Source of the DNA: JAFAGX01 sp035623335 | GTDB lineage: Bacteria > Acidobacteriota > Terriglobia > Terriglobales > Acidobacteriaceae | Direction of reading: 5' to 3' | Length of the DNA stretch: 64,000 nt | Assembly (NCBI GenBank): GCA_035623335.1 | Contig: DASPTQ010000253.1 | Location: forward strand, 62,001 to 126,000 | In this document: positions 52,851-61,423 of the stretch, piece after piece | How the letters are laid out: each line of letters begins with the position of its first letter | How positions within the stretch are numbered: position 1 is the first letter of the stretch | Made by a program: the position numbers and the translations under genes | The notes under the pieces: model-generated | Told to the model about the DNA's origin: nothing | The model's input: the letters and a program-made list of their open reading frames with translations, nothing else | Database searches by the model: none

Positions 52851-53975
52851 TCATACCGGCAACTCTTCCTGGGACCACCCCGGAACCTCTGGTTTTGACT
52901 CGGCCGTTAAATCCAGAACCAGCTTTTCCAGGAGCAATCGTTTGTTCGGTGGATTGGAGCGCAGCGCGAGATCGGTTTTGGCGACCAGGCGGATGGCCTG
53001 CATCAGTTCCCGTTTTGACTTGTATCGGTGAGCCTGCCGGATTATGTCCTCGGCAGCGAAGGGAGGTACGCGAAAACCTTGCCACAGCGCAGCCCACAAC
53101 CTGCGCTGATCCCGTACATTACGTTCGACGATGACCAGCATTTGCCGAAATGTCCTGGCCAGCATATAGAGGCTTCCGATGGCGCCTTCGTCGCCCGCCC
53201 CCGCCGTCAGAACCGCATCGAGCACGGCCAAAGCCCGCACCCGGTCCTTCGCCGAGATGGCGTCGGTTAATTCATAGAGGGAACGCTGTTTGGCTGCCAG
53301 CACCAGGGCTTCGACATCCTCCACGGCGATCCGCTTGTTCTCGGCGACGTACAAAAGGAGTTTCTCCAGTTCGTTCGAAATCATCATCATGTCGCCGCCG
53401 AGTGCATCCACTAGCTCGCGAGCAGCGTCGGCGTCAATCTTCACTCCGTGCGCGGTCGAATATTCGTCGATCCAGTGCACCGCGTCGCTCTCTTCGACCC
53501 GCGCCAACTCGACAATCGCGCAGTACGCACCCAAAGTCTCACGAATGCGCAGGTATTGTTCCTTGTCGGCCAGCTCGATTTGCCGGGCGTTGGCCGGAAT
53601 ACTGATGTGGTCGGCGACGAAGATCAATAACGCCGCCGGGTTGGGGTTCTTGCAGTACTCCTCGATGGCGGCCAACTTCTCTTGGTTGGCTCCGCGAGCG
53701 AATAGATTCCTCACCCCGCGAATGAATATCACCTGAAACGGTGCGATCAAGGAGGCAGTTCGGGCGCGATCGAGAATCTCGGCCAGCTCGGTCTCGGCCA
53801 GATCAGATTCGAAGATCGCGAAATCGCGCAGGGTGGGAGGAACCAGATGTTCGAGAATGGCTTCCCGGCAGCGTTTGCGAAAGAACACCTCATCTCCCAC
53901 AAACACATAAGCCGGTCGCAGCTTGCCCGCTTGGACATCGGCCAGAAAGCGATCCGTCTGCGCGAAAGACCGCAT
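52851..53975 (-). CDS. holA: DNA polymerase III, delta subunit
   Basis: 374 residues of AAA+ clamp-loader fold lacking Walker motifs, as expected for delta. Recognisable blocks: PAYVFVGDEVFFRKRC at the N terminus, the GDMMMISNELEKLLLYV segment, AKDRVRALAVLDAVL, and the C-terminal RQAHRYKSKRELMQAIRLVAKTDLALRS. It opens the beta clamp. Start ATG shares one base with the lptE stop (TGATG). Confidence 0.95.
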   Translation of the reverse strand: MRSFAQTDRFLADVQAGKLRPAYVFVGDEVFFRKRCREAILEHLVPPTLRDFAIFESDLAETELAEILDRARTASLIAPFQVIFIRGVRNLFARGANQEKLAAIEEYCKNPNPAALLIFVADHISIPANARQIELADKEQYLRIRETLGAYCAIVELARVEESDAVHWIDEYSTAHGVKIDADAARELVDALGGDMMMISNELEKLLLYVAENKRIAVEDVEALVLAAKQRSLYELTDAISAKDRVRALAVLDAVLTAGAGDEGAIGSLYMLARTFRQMLVIVERNVRDQRRLWAALWQGFRVPPFAAEDIIRQAHRYKSKRELMQAIRLVAKTDLALRSNPPNKRLLLEKLVLDLTAESKPEVPGWSQEELPV

Positions 53976-54535
53976 CAGAACCCCTCCAAAATGTTGGAGA
54001 CCAGGGTTTGGGCAAAGTCACGGGACAGCCGTGCCAGCGCCGGAGTGTCTTCCTCGAAGAAGCTGTTGGGGTCTCGGGAGATCTCGTATTGTTCGCGGAA
54101 CAGGTACGCCGGGTTGCGATAAAGAATCTTGCCGTCTTTCTCTTCGAGCGACACGCTCAGCGAGATTACGACCAACACACTGGCCGCCCGTCCGGTGGTG
54201 GAATCATAGGTTAACGGGGTAGTGTAGGCGGAAATCACCTTTCCGTGGAGCGTGGCATCGGCGTCAGCTCCCGGGTCCTGGACCACGTGGTAATGGGTGC
54301 GGGTATTCATTTCCTGCGCGACCGCAGCCGTAAGCATTTGCTCGATTCTATAGGTGTGAGTCTGGTTGACAAAAGCGGGAATTGCGATGGTGCGAACGTC
54401 CTGGGGAATCGCCGTGGTATGTCCTGCCGTGTGGTAGCCGCAGCTCGCGACCAATAGGGAAGAGCACAACAAGGCGGCGAGGCGGACGTGGGAACAGGTT
54501 TCGACGGCCACCTGGGCGCCGGCCACACCGCTCAT
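53975..54535 (-). CDS. lptE: LptE-like LPS-assembly lipoprotein
   Basis: 186 residues from ATG 54535, which overlaps the upstream stop (ATGA). A signal peptide ends in the lipobox LVASCGYH, followed by the LptE start pattern CGYHTAG and VRTIAIPAFVNQTHTYRIEQMLTAAVA in two parts, and a C-terminal QYEISRDPNSFFEEDTPALARLSRDFAQTLV. LptE plugs LptD in the outer membrane. Its position before holA is the classic lptE-holA order. Confidence 0.9.
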   Translation of the reverse strand: MSGVAGAQVAVETCSHVRLAALLCSSLLVASCGYHTAGHTTAIPQDVRTIAIPAFVNQTHTYRIEQMLTAAVAQEMNTRTHYHVVQDPGADADATLHGKVISAYTTPLTYDSTTGRAASVLVVISLSVSLEEKDGKILYRNPAYLFREQYEISRDPNSFFEEDTPALARLSRDFAQTLVSNILEGF

Positions 54536-55611
54536 TGAATCTTGCCTCGGGGGAGACTGGCCAAAACGTTTTCCGCGCATTCGACCGCGGTCGCGGCGGC
54601 GATCCGCAGGTTGTCGGCTGCCGCCCATAGCCAGAACGCCTTCGGATGGCCGGCATCGGGAATGACGGCTACCTGCACATCGGCTTGGCCGGCAACATTC
54701 ACATTGCTGGGAGCGTCTTCGGCGCCCGTGACCACGTTTACGTGTTCACCGGCTAGAGCCTGCGCGATGACCCCTGCGTCCACCAACTGATCGGTTTCTA
54801 CCTGGATGGCGAAGGCGTGACCGTGAAAGACGGGAGCTTGAATCAGCAAAAGAGACACGAGCGGCGCATCCTTGCCGGCAATCGTCCGGTAATGCTTCAA
54901 GATGCGACTCTCGACATCGGCGAGGGAGGGTACCGACTGTTCCCCATATCGAGCGACCAGATTGAAGGCGACCTGGGTATCGTAGACAGTCTTCGGAATC
55001 TGCTGAAAGGAGAGCAGGTTCACCGTTTGCTCATGCAGTTCATCCAAACCTCTTTGCCCGTGCTCGGACGCCGGTTCGAAGACCGTAGCCGTGATTCGTC
55101 TCACCGGGACGACCTTTTGCACGCGCAAGGCGAGCAGGGCCAACACCACGGCGGCGGGGTGAGCCGCTACCAAGGGGCCGGGCTGCAATTCTGGAAGAGA
55201 CGGCTTTCCCAATTGACGCTCAACCCAAGGCGATCGCACGGTGGCTTCCGGCTCGTCTTCGAGTGCAAAGGATAAATCGACGATCACCGTACCCTCGTCG
55301 CGTGCGATTTTCCAAGTTTTGCGAGTGCACTCCGGATCGGAAGCGAAGAAAGTGACAGCCAAGCGGCGAAACTCATCGGCCCGAACCTTTTGAATAAAGG
55401 TGACTTCATCGCCCACGGCCTCAAGTTGCCCCAGGGATTCATCGTCGTCGAGCAGCTTGATGTCGGCGAAGGGAAAACTGCGAGCTTCGAGCATTTCGGC
55501 AACTTCTTTGCCTTTGAGTGTGGCTCCGCCAACGATCGCTACCCGGAAGAGATTGCTGCCTTCGAGGGGGTCGGTGCGGGACAGAGCCCGGGATTTCAAC
55601 TTCGAACTCAT
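54532..55611 (-). CDS. Aspartate-semialdehyde dehydrogenase-fold protein without catalytic Cys (Usg-like)
   Basis: 359 residues from ATG 55611, overlapping pssA (ATGA). NAD-binding start FRVAIVGGATLKGKEVAEML, then a dimerisation domain with APVFHGHAFAIQVE near the C terminus, where the Asd family has its catalytic His. The nucleophile motif ANPNC reads AHPAA (150-154), so Cys is replaced by Ala154. The phosphate-binding SGAG segment is also missing. It belongs with Usg-1-type ASADH relatives that lack activity. Sits in psd-pssA-X-lptE-holA. Confidence 0.88.
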   Translation of the reverse strand: MSSKLKSRALSRTDPLEGSNLFRVAIVGGATLKGKEVAEMLEARSFPFADIKLLDDDESLGQLEAVGDEVTFIQKVRADEFRRLAVTFFASDPECTRKTWKIARDEGTVIVDLSFALEDEPEATVRSPWVERQLGKPSLPELQPGPLVAAHPAAVVLALLALRVQKVVPVRRITATVFEPASEHGQRGLDELHEQTVNLLSFQQIPKTVYDTQVAFNLVARYGEQSVPSLADVESRILKHYRTIAGKDAPLVSLLLIQAPVFHGHAFAIQVETDQLVDAGVIAQALAGEHVNVVTGAEDAPSNVNVAGQADVQVAVIPDAGHPKAFWLWAAADNLRIAAATAVECAENVLASLPRGKIQ

Positions 55612-56492
55612 GAGATTGGGGAGGCCTCTCGATAGGAGGGTGGAGGCGAGTTGCCTTTGCGCCGGAAGATCCACTGCAACCGCCAAATCACCCCCGAGGC
55701 CATGTACGCGAGCGCGGTTATGAACAGTAGCCACTGAGAAAAAAACCAGATGCCGGCAAACAAGGATCCGATTACCACAATCAGCCGGAACGGCTGGCGC
55801 GCGTGGAGATCGATGTCCTTAAAGCTATAAAAGCGCCAGGTGCTCACCATGAGATATCCCGCGGCGATCATGATGAGCATCCAGATAAGACAAGCCCACA
55901 AAGAGCTCAGAGGATCTCCACCGGAAAAGTGCACGACGGCCGCAATGACTCCGGCTGCGGCTGGAATGGGCATGCCCACAAAATATTTCTTTCCCGGGCG
56001 GCCCGGATTCGACGGCTGCGGGTTGGTCGTGATGTTGAAGCGTGCCAGGCGGCTGGCCCCGGCGATTAGGAATAAGAAGCTGGCCACCGCGCCCAATTGA
56101 ATCAACTTGCCGGTCAATTCCGAGGATCCCAAGAAGGTAGGCAGCTGGCGAAATCCCCACATCCAACCGAGCAGAGCGGGCGCAACTCCAAAGGTAATGA
56201 CATCGGCCAGGGAGTCCAGTTCTCGTCCGAAATCGCTGCTTGTGTGCGTCGTCCGCGCGATCCAACCGTCCACTCCGTCAAACAGCACTGCGAATCCGAT
56301 GGCCTTGGCGGCATTGTCGAAATGAGAGGGGTCCTGCGGCGTGCCGTGGGTCACCTGCAATACGGCGTAGTAGCCGAGGGCAATGTTCGCCGTAGTGAAC
56401 AGGGAGGGCAAGATGTACATGCCGCGGCGAAGCCGCTTCGGAGGTTTGTCTTCCTTTCTCCGCTTGGGAATCTGTGCAAGCTGGGGATCCAT
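55608..56492 (-). CDS. pssA: CDP-diacylglycerol--serine O-phosphatidyltransferase
   Basis: 294 residues from ATG 56492, one nt after the psd stop. The CDP-alcohol phosphotransferase motif is complete: DGVDGWIAR, then eight residues, G, three, D, three, D (SSDFGRELDSLAD). About six membrane helices and a basic N terminus (RRKEDKPPKRLRRG). Makes phosphatidylserine, the substrate of Psd encoded immediately upstream. Confidence 0.95.
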   Translation of the reverse strand: MDPQLAQIPKRRKEDKPPKRLRRGMYILPSLFTTANIALGYYAVLQVTHGTPQDPSHFDNAAKAIGFAVLFDGVDGWIARTTHTSSDFGRELDSLADVITFGVAPALLGWMWGFRQLPTFLGSSELTGKLIQLGAVASFLFLIAGASRLARFNITTNPQPSNPGRPGKKYFVGMPIPAAAGVIAAVVHFSGGDPLSSLWACLIWMLIMIAAGYLMVSTWRFYSFKDIDLHARQPFRLIVVIGSLFAGIWFFSQWLLFITALAYMASGVIWRLQWIFRRKGNSPPPSYREASPIS

Positions 56493-56493
56493 T

Positions 56494-57159
56494 TCAGACG
56501 ACTCCTTGGCTGCTCCGCGCAGCCCCGGGCAAGACCAACTGCGGCTCCGAGTCGAGATAAGCCAGTACACTCGAGCCACCCTTTACTTTGTCGCCCACCT
56601 TCACCTGGATGGTGCTGGGACTGGGAACCAGCACGTCCACCCGCGAACCGAATTTGATCATGCCGATGCGTTCCCCCCGTTCCACCCGGTCGCTCACCTT
56701 TTTAGTGAAGACAATCCTCCGCGCCAGCAGCCCTGCGATTTGTTTGAACACCACAGTCTGGCCTTCCCCCTCCAGCTTTACGATGTTCTGCTCGTTGTCT
56801 TCCGCGGAGGCGACGCTCATGGCATTCAGGAACTTGCCCTTCTGATAGCGAACCTCGCGGACCACACCCGCGATGGGAGAACGGTTGACGTGGACGTCAA
56901 AGACGCTCAGGAAAATGCTGATGCGGTGATAAGGGGAACCGTCCTCGACGGTTTTGGACAAGTGCGTGACCTTCCCATCGGCCGGGGAGACCAAGGCACC
57001 GGGTGCATCGGGAATGACCCGCTCCGGATCGCGGAAAAACCACAGCAGGAAAAAGGCCGCCACCAGGGCCGGCAATGCCCATGCGGGACTGGCCAGCCAG
57101 CCAATGAGAATAGCTGCGGCACCGAGTGGGAGAGCGTAGCGGTAAGCGTCGCGAACCAT
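56494..57159 (-). CDS. psd: Phosphatidylserine decarboxylase (short, archaeal-type)
   Basis: 221 residues. Two N-terminal hydrophobic stretches (~8-45), FLSVFDVHVNRSPIAG, and FGSRVDVLVP. Self-cleavage to the pyruvoyl cofactor is expected at GlySer in KGGSSVLAYLD. Length and motifs fit the short Psd class. Produces phosphatidylethanolamine. First gene of psd-pssA-asd-like-lptE-holA. Confidence 0.95.
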   Translation of the reverse strand: MVRDAYRYALPLGAAAILIGWLASPAWALPALVAAFFLLWFFRDPERVIPDAPGALVSPADGKVTHLSKTVEDGSPYHRISIFLSVFDVHVNRSPIAGVVREVRYQKGKFLNAMSVASAEDNEQNIVKLEGEGQTVVFKQIAGLLARRIVFTKKVSDRVERGERIGMIKFGSRVDVLVPSPSTIQVKVGDKVKGGSSVLAYLDSEPQLVLPGAARSSQGVV

Positions 57160-57298
57160 GGGGAGCAGTCTAATTATAGTTCAAGCCGAGAAACTCTCAT
57201 GGCCTGCCTAAAATAACAAAACAAACTGCTTACCAGGGGCCGCGGTTGGGGGACACATCAACTCCCACGGCCTCGATGCCGCCCGAACCGGGAAGAGA

Positions 57299-57523
57299 TT
57301 ACGCGACTTGATGCTGTTGCTGAAACTGGCGCTCGATACTTTGCATTTGGTCCTTAAGACGGAGTTTCAGCTTCTTCAGCCGTACTTCCTCTAGTTTTTC
57401 GTCGTCTGTGAGATAGCGTTTTTGGGTGAGTAAATCGAGACGTTTTGCGTATTCCGTATGCTCCATCGCCAATTTCCGGAACTCTTCGTGGCTGGCGAGG
57501 AGCTGGTCCCTAGAAGTTAGCAT
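57299..57523 (-). CDS. YdcH/DUF465-family small coiled-coil protein
   Basis: 74 residues, nearly all helical: HEEFRKLAMEHTEYAKRLDLL, then DDEKLEEVRLKKLKLRLKDQM. The spacing of the H..Y..L and LKKLKLRLKD blocks matches DUF465. Function unknown in this family. Isolated, 139 nt after psd on the same strand. Confidence 0.85.
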   Translation of the reverse strand: MLTSRDQLLASHEEFRKLAMEHTEYAKRLDLLTQKRYLTDDEKLEEVRLKKLKLRLKDQMQSIERQFQQQHQVA

Positions 57524-57618
57524 CCAGCAGACCTCCTAACCGGCTATCGCCTTCAAAGTACCATAGGACCAGCACTGCATCAACGCGAATTTCTACTCGG
57601 GAATTGCGGACGATACCT

Positions 57619-57640
57619 TATGATTTTGGTATGATTTTGG
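57619..57640. repeat. Two tandem copies of TATGATTTTGG
   Basis: Exact 11-bp direct repeat (57619-57629 and 57630-57640) in the gap after rimI; each copy contains a TATGAT -10-like hexamer. Nearby TGTGCG-CGAG-CGCACA (57647-57662) can form a small hairpin close to the rimI stop. Confidence 0.6.
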
Positions 57641-57676
57641 GCCACTTGTGCGCGAGCGCACATAGGCTGGTGCAAT

Positions 57677-58120
57677 CTAAACGGGGAGGGCATAGTTCAC
57701 CGCGTCTTCCTCCGGATTCCGATAATAGCGTGCCCTCCGGCCGGATTCGATGAAGCCAGAGCGCTCAAACAATCCCCGGGCTGAGCGGTTCGATTCTCTC
57801 ACCTCGAGAAAAACCGACACCGCGGCCTGGCCACGAACCAGGTTGAGAAAATACCCAAGCAGAGCGGCACCAAGCCCTCGCCCCCGCGCCGGGCGAGCAA
57901 CGGCAAGGTTCTCGATCTCCCACTCCTGGCCGACGGCGCGGGCTACAAGAAAGCCTTGCACGGCGGAACTTTCCTCGATCACAAGCACGATCCTCTTGGG
58001 CCCGAAATCCGAGCACGCGGATTGATACTGCTCGAGGGACCAGTGGGCCGCCGTGAGGGCATCCTTCTCAATGGCCATGAGCGCGCCAATGTCATCGAGT
58101 GTTGCCGATCGGATGTTCAC
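57677..58120 (-). CDS. rimI: Ribosomal protein S18-alanine N-acetyltransferase
   Basis: 147 residues from GTG 58120, preceded by GGAG; the upstream extension into tsaB is a shadow. GNAT motif A is VARPARGRGLGAALLG, with EIENLAVA before it and the RLS-type C terminus ESGRRARYYRNPEEDAVNY. Usually acetylates the N-terminal Ala of S18. Adjacent to tsaB as in many genomes (58-nt gap). Confidence 0.93.
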   Translation of the reverse strand: MNIRSATLDDIGALMAIEKDALTAAHWSLEQYQSACSDFGPKRIVLVIEESSAVQGFLVARAVGQEWEIENLAVARPARGRGLGAALLGYFLNLVRGQAAVSVFLEVRESNRSARGLFERSGFIESGRRARYYRNPEEDAVNYALPV

Positions 58121-58178
58121 GTGGGAGCTCCGTTCAAGGCCTCGGGCGGCCAGGGATTGAGGATCCTTTCGCACCCGG

Positions 58179-58847
58179 CTAGGTGTTTTTGGCAAAGATC
58201 TCCGCATCCGACCGCCGCAGGTAGTTCGCCTCGAGCTCTTCCGGGGAGACGGTCTCACCCGACTTGATCTTTTGCCAGCCGAGGCAGGCGATCACATCGC
58301 TCTTTGGACGCCGTACCTCCTCGACCTTGAGGCCTTCGGCGCGAGCTGCCTCGGCCAGCTCGCGGTCTGGCGTCACCAGGGTCGAGGTTGCATCTCGAAA
58401 GCACTGCGCGCGGCTGATCAGGCTTTGGGAAATTGCGGGGCGTTCCCGCCCTCGACCGGCGAACTCGCCCACGTAGACTTCCTTTCGTCCGGCGTCAAGA
58501 GCAGCCAGGATCTTGCCGGGGGTTTGGCTCTCGAAGGCCACGGCCTCCAGCAGGGACACGGCGGCGATCGGTTTCTCGAGGACTTCGGCGAATGCCTTGA
58601 TGGCCGCCAATCCCACCCGTAAGCCGGTGAACGACCCTGGGCCCGAGGCGACCGCGAAGGCCCCGAGATGGTGCTGGGTGAGGCGATGCTTCTCGAGCAA
58701 GGCCGCGATTTCCGGCACAAGCTGCGCGGAAAACGCGCCGGCGGTCAACGGAACCAGGTCAAGAATCGTAGGGTCTTCGCCCGATCCGCAGTCGGCGAGC
58801 GCGATGCTGCCGTGCGCTCCGGAGGTGTCGGTGGCGAGAAGAAGCAT
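58179..58847 (-). CDS. tsaB: tRNA threonylcarbamoyladenosine synthesis protein TsaB
   Basis: 222 residues of ASKHA fold. N terminus LLLATDTSGAHGSIAL, then VASGPGSFTGLRVGLAAIKAFA and LLALDAGRKEVYVGEF-like ILAALDAGRKEVYVGEF. TsaB partners TsaD to make the t6A base at position 37 of tRNA. Starts 33 nt after the epimerase gene. Confidence 0.94.
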   Translation of the reverse strand: MLLLATDTSGAHGSIALADCGSGEDPTILDLVPLTAGAFSAQLVPEIAALLEKHRLTQHHLGAFAVASGPGSFTGLRVGLAAIKAFAEVLEKPIAAVSLLEAVAFESQTPGKILAALDAGRKEVYVGEFAGRGRERPAISQSLISRAQCFRDATSTLVTPDRELAEAARAEGLKVEEVRRPKSDVIACLGWQKIKSGETVSPEELEANYLRRSDAEIFAKNT

Positions 58848-58880
58848 GCAATCGAATCCCGGTCAATTCCTTACATCCGC

Positions 58881-59279
58881 TTAGTCTCTGGACTCAACTA
58901 ACTCGATGAGTACTCCAGCGGCGCTCGAGGGATGCACAAAGATATAGCGGTGACCACCCGCACCAATCCTGATCTCCTCAGAAATTAAGCGAACTCCATT
59001 CTGCTTGAGCCGTTCGACCGCGGCGGTTAGGTCAGGGACTCGCAAAGAGATATGGTGCAATCCTTCCCCCCGCCGGGCGATGAAGCGCGCAATGGGGGAG
59101 TTCTCCGCGGTGGGCTCGAGCAGTTCTAGCCGGCTCTCACCCAGCGGAACCATGACGAGTCGCACCTGCTCGGCATCGACGACTTCTTCTTGCGAGACGC
59201 TGAGTCCGAGCTTTTCATAAATGGCCTTCGCTGCCGCGAGCGAATTCACGGCTATCCCGAGATGGTCAATGCTAAACAT
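58881..59279 (-). CDS. mce: Methylmalonyl-CoA epimerase
   Basis: 132 residues from ATG 59279. Glyoxalase/VOC fold with FSIDHLGIAV, LLEPTAENSPIARF and GEGLHHISLRVPD; metal ligands His and Glu at the family positions (HLGIAV, HHISLRV, GVLIELVE). Interconverts (R)- and (S)-methylmalonyl-CoA. Follows meaB by 100 nt, so both serve the propionyl/methylmalonyl-CoA route, though the mutase is not in the window. Confidence 0.94.
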   Translation of the reverse strand: MFSIDHLGIAVNSLAAAKAIYEKLGLSVSQEEVVDAEQVRLVMVPLGESRLELLEPTAENSPIARFIARRGEGLHHISLRVPDLTAAVERLKQNGVRLISEEIRIGAGGHRYIFVHPSSAAGVLIELVESRD

Positions 59280-59379
59280 CGTCTCTCCGCTCTCTCTCAT
59301 CGGTTCACCATGCCGGTGGCGGTTCTCGACCCGTCCAGCTCGGTCGCGGCGTTTCGATTGGCTCGGGCCGAAGGTTGGG

Positions 59380-60354
59380 CTAAGTCGCCGGCCCTAACCT
59401 TGCCACCAGCTCCTCTACCAGGGTATAGGGATCGCGTTTGTGCTCTGCGACCTCGGCCGCGTAGTGGGCAATCGTTCGATCGCCAAGTTGTCGATACACC
59501 ATCTCGAACAGTCGATCGCGCAGCATCTCCAGCAGCCGCTCCTGCCAGTTTTGCCGCTTGTGCTCGAGTCGTAAGTTCTCCCGCTGCAGATAGGCCTGGT
59601 ACTGGGCAATGGCGGCGACCAGATCCGAAAGTCCTTTGCCTTCGCTGGCCACGGTCTTGACGATCGGCGGAGTCCAACGATCACTGCGCGCGGCAAGCGA
59701 CTGCAAGGCCCGAATCTCGCCTTCGACCCGCTCGGCGCCCGGCCAGTCGCTCTTATTGACCACAAAAATGTCGGCGATCTCCATGATGCCCGCCTTGATA
59801 CTCTGCACATCGTCGCCCATTCCGGGTACCAGCATCACGATGGTGACATCGGCCAGACGCACAACATCAATTTCGTCCTGCCCGACGCCTACGGTCTCGA
59901 TGATGATCAGATCGTGGCCTGAGGCGTCCAGCACGGTGGCGACATCGGCAGTGGCGCGAGAAAGACCACCTAAGGAACCGCGAGTGGCCATGCTGCGGAT
60001 GTAAATTCCAGGGTCGCAGAAGCGTTCCTGCATGCGAATGCGGTCGCCCAAGATGGCCCCGCCCGAATAGGGGCTCGTGGGATCGACGGCGATGATGCCG
60101 ACGGTGCGACCTTCTTGGCGATAGTGCTTCGCGAGTTGATCGACCAACGTGCTCTTGCCGGCCCCGGGAGCACCCGTCACCCCCAACATTACGCCGTGGC
60201 CCGTCAGCGGGAATAAGGACTTCAGCAGTTCCGACCAGCCGGGGCTTCGGTTTTCAACCGTAGTGATGGCGCGCGCCAACGCACGGTGGTCGCCGTTGCG
60301 CAGGCGTCGAATCAGGGTTTGGGAGTCGTCGCTCAAAGATTCAGTGTAAAGCAC
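59380..60354 (-). CDS. meaB: MeaB/ArgK-family GTPase (methylmalonyl-CoA mutase chaperone)
   Basis: 324 residues. Walker A GAPGAGKSTLVDQLA, switch regions DPTSPYSGGAILGDRIRM and ETVGVGQDEIDV, guanine-specific VNKSD. MeaB loads and protects B12 in methylmalonyl-CoA mutase. Start uncertain: GTG 60354 is used, TTG 60375 is also open; neither has a good ribosome-binding site. Confidence 0.93.
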   Translation of the reverse strand: MLYTESLSDDSQTLIRRLRNGDHRALARAITTVENRSPGWSELLKSLFPLTGHGVMLGVTGAPGAGKSTLVDQLAKHYRQEGRTVGIIAVDPTSPYSGGAILGDRIRMQERFCDPGIYIRSMATRGSLGGLSRATADVATVLDASGHDLIIIETVGVGQDEIDVVRLADVTIVMLVPGMGDDVQSIKAGIMEIADIFVVNKSDWPGAERVEGEIRALQSLAARSDRWTPPIVKTVASEGKGLSDLVAAIAQYQAYLQRENLRLEHKRQNWQERLLEMLRDRLFEMVYRQLGDRTIAHYAAEVAEHKRDPYTLVEELVARLGPAT

Positions 60355-60532
60355 CGAGCCGGAGAGGAGAAACAACGAAAACCGCTGTCGACGCCATGAC
60401 CACCCGGCAGTTGAGCTTTGGTTGACGATAGCCTGCGCTTGCCGAGCCTGTGCTGGCCTTCATACCACGGTCGGCGATGTCGCCGGTGTGGATCTCGGTG
60501 AAGCGGCGGATGGCTTGAAGGCTAGCGCGTCT

Positions 60533-61237
60533 TCAATCCGTGGAGTGTTTTTCCTTTTTGACCGCAAGCGAGGCGAGCGTCTCGAGATCCGGGACCTCGA
60601 GGTCGGGCTTGCCGTCGGTGGGGCGGGTGGCGCCGAAGCCTCGGCGATAGACCAATACGGTAGCCAGACCTAAGGATTTCGCCGGGAGCACATCGTGATA
60701 AATACTCTGACCGCAATGCAGTACCTGCTCGGGCGGTAGGCCGAGCCGCTCCAAGGCCAGGACAAAGGGGGCGGTGGACGGCTTGTATGCCTTGGCCTGT
60801 TCCGCCGTGATGACCTCATCAAACTTGACCTGCAAGTGCCGTGCGGTCGCCGCGAACAGATCATCATCCGTATTCGAGATGATGGCCAGCTTGTACTTCT
60901 TCTTGAGCATTCCCAGGGCGGCTCGGGTGTCCGGGAATGGGCGCCAATCCTTCAGCGATTCAGGGAGAGACTCCGCCTCAGCATTCGACACGGGAAAGCC
61001 CAGGCGATCTCCGAACCCGCGTACCACATGCTCGAGTACCTGACGATAGCGCCGGTACGGATTTTGCGCTTTGGGTTCTAGTTCACTGTAGATGTCCAGA
61101 ATCTGCCGGTCGTTCAGGCTCTGCCCATGGGACTTGAGAATAGGTCGCAAGGCGGCGAGCAGTCCGCTCTCCCAGTCGATGAGCGTACCGTAGCAGTCAA
61201 AGGTGAGGGCTCGAAACCGGTCGAAGTCCAAAGCCAC
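60533..61237 (-). CDS. HAD-family hydrolase, L-2-haloacid dehalogenase type
   Basis: 234 residues from GTG 61237 (a GTG at 61300 is also open). Motif I FDCYGTLIDWESG with the Asp nucleophile, motif II SNTDDDL, motif III AYKPSTAPF and motif IV QSIYHDVLPA. The cap is inserted after motif I. Type-II dehalogenase-like; a phosphatase role is equally possible from sequence alone. Divergent from the ArsA-like gene. Confidence 0.9.
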   Translation of the reverse strand: MALDFDRFRALTFDCYGTLIDWESGLLAALRPILKSHGQSLNDRQILDIYSELEPKAQNPYRRYRQVLEHVVRGFGDRLGFPVSNAEAESLPESLKDWRPFPDTRAALGMLKKKYKLAIISNTDDDLFAATARHLQVKFDEVITAEQAKAYKPSTAPFVLALERLGLPPEQVLHCGQSIYHDVLPAKSLGLATVLVYRRGFGATRPTDGKPDLEVPDLETLASLAVKKEKHSTD

Positions 61238-61411
61238 TTCCGTTTTCCCGCCGCGACCGCCGCCGTGAGAATGCCGATCCAGTTTCCCCTCCAGTGCCAC
61301 GGAAACACCTCATGCGAGTGGTTACGCCACTGCGAGGATCGGATGAGAAGGCTTCTCGGATCGCCCGCAGAAAGGGTGTGGGAGAGCGATCCCCGCGAAA
61401 CTTCTCTATTC

Positions 61412-61417
61412 TACAAT
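61412..61417 (+). promoter_or_regulatory. -10 box predicting a leaderless transcript
   Basis: TACAAT (61412-61417) ends exactly 7 nt before the A of ATG 61424. Transcription starting at +7 would begin on the start codon. There is no ribosome-binding site and no good -35 box. Confidence 0.5.
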
Positions 61418-61423
61418 GTCGCT

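Noticed and set aside
57647..57662. Terminator after rimI
   Set aside because: The TGTGCG/CGCACA hairpin has no T-tract on the minus strand.
57750..57810. tRNA-like TTCGATTC motif
   Set aside because: It falls inside rimI coding sequence and no acceptor or anticodon stem can be drawn around it.
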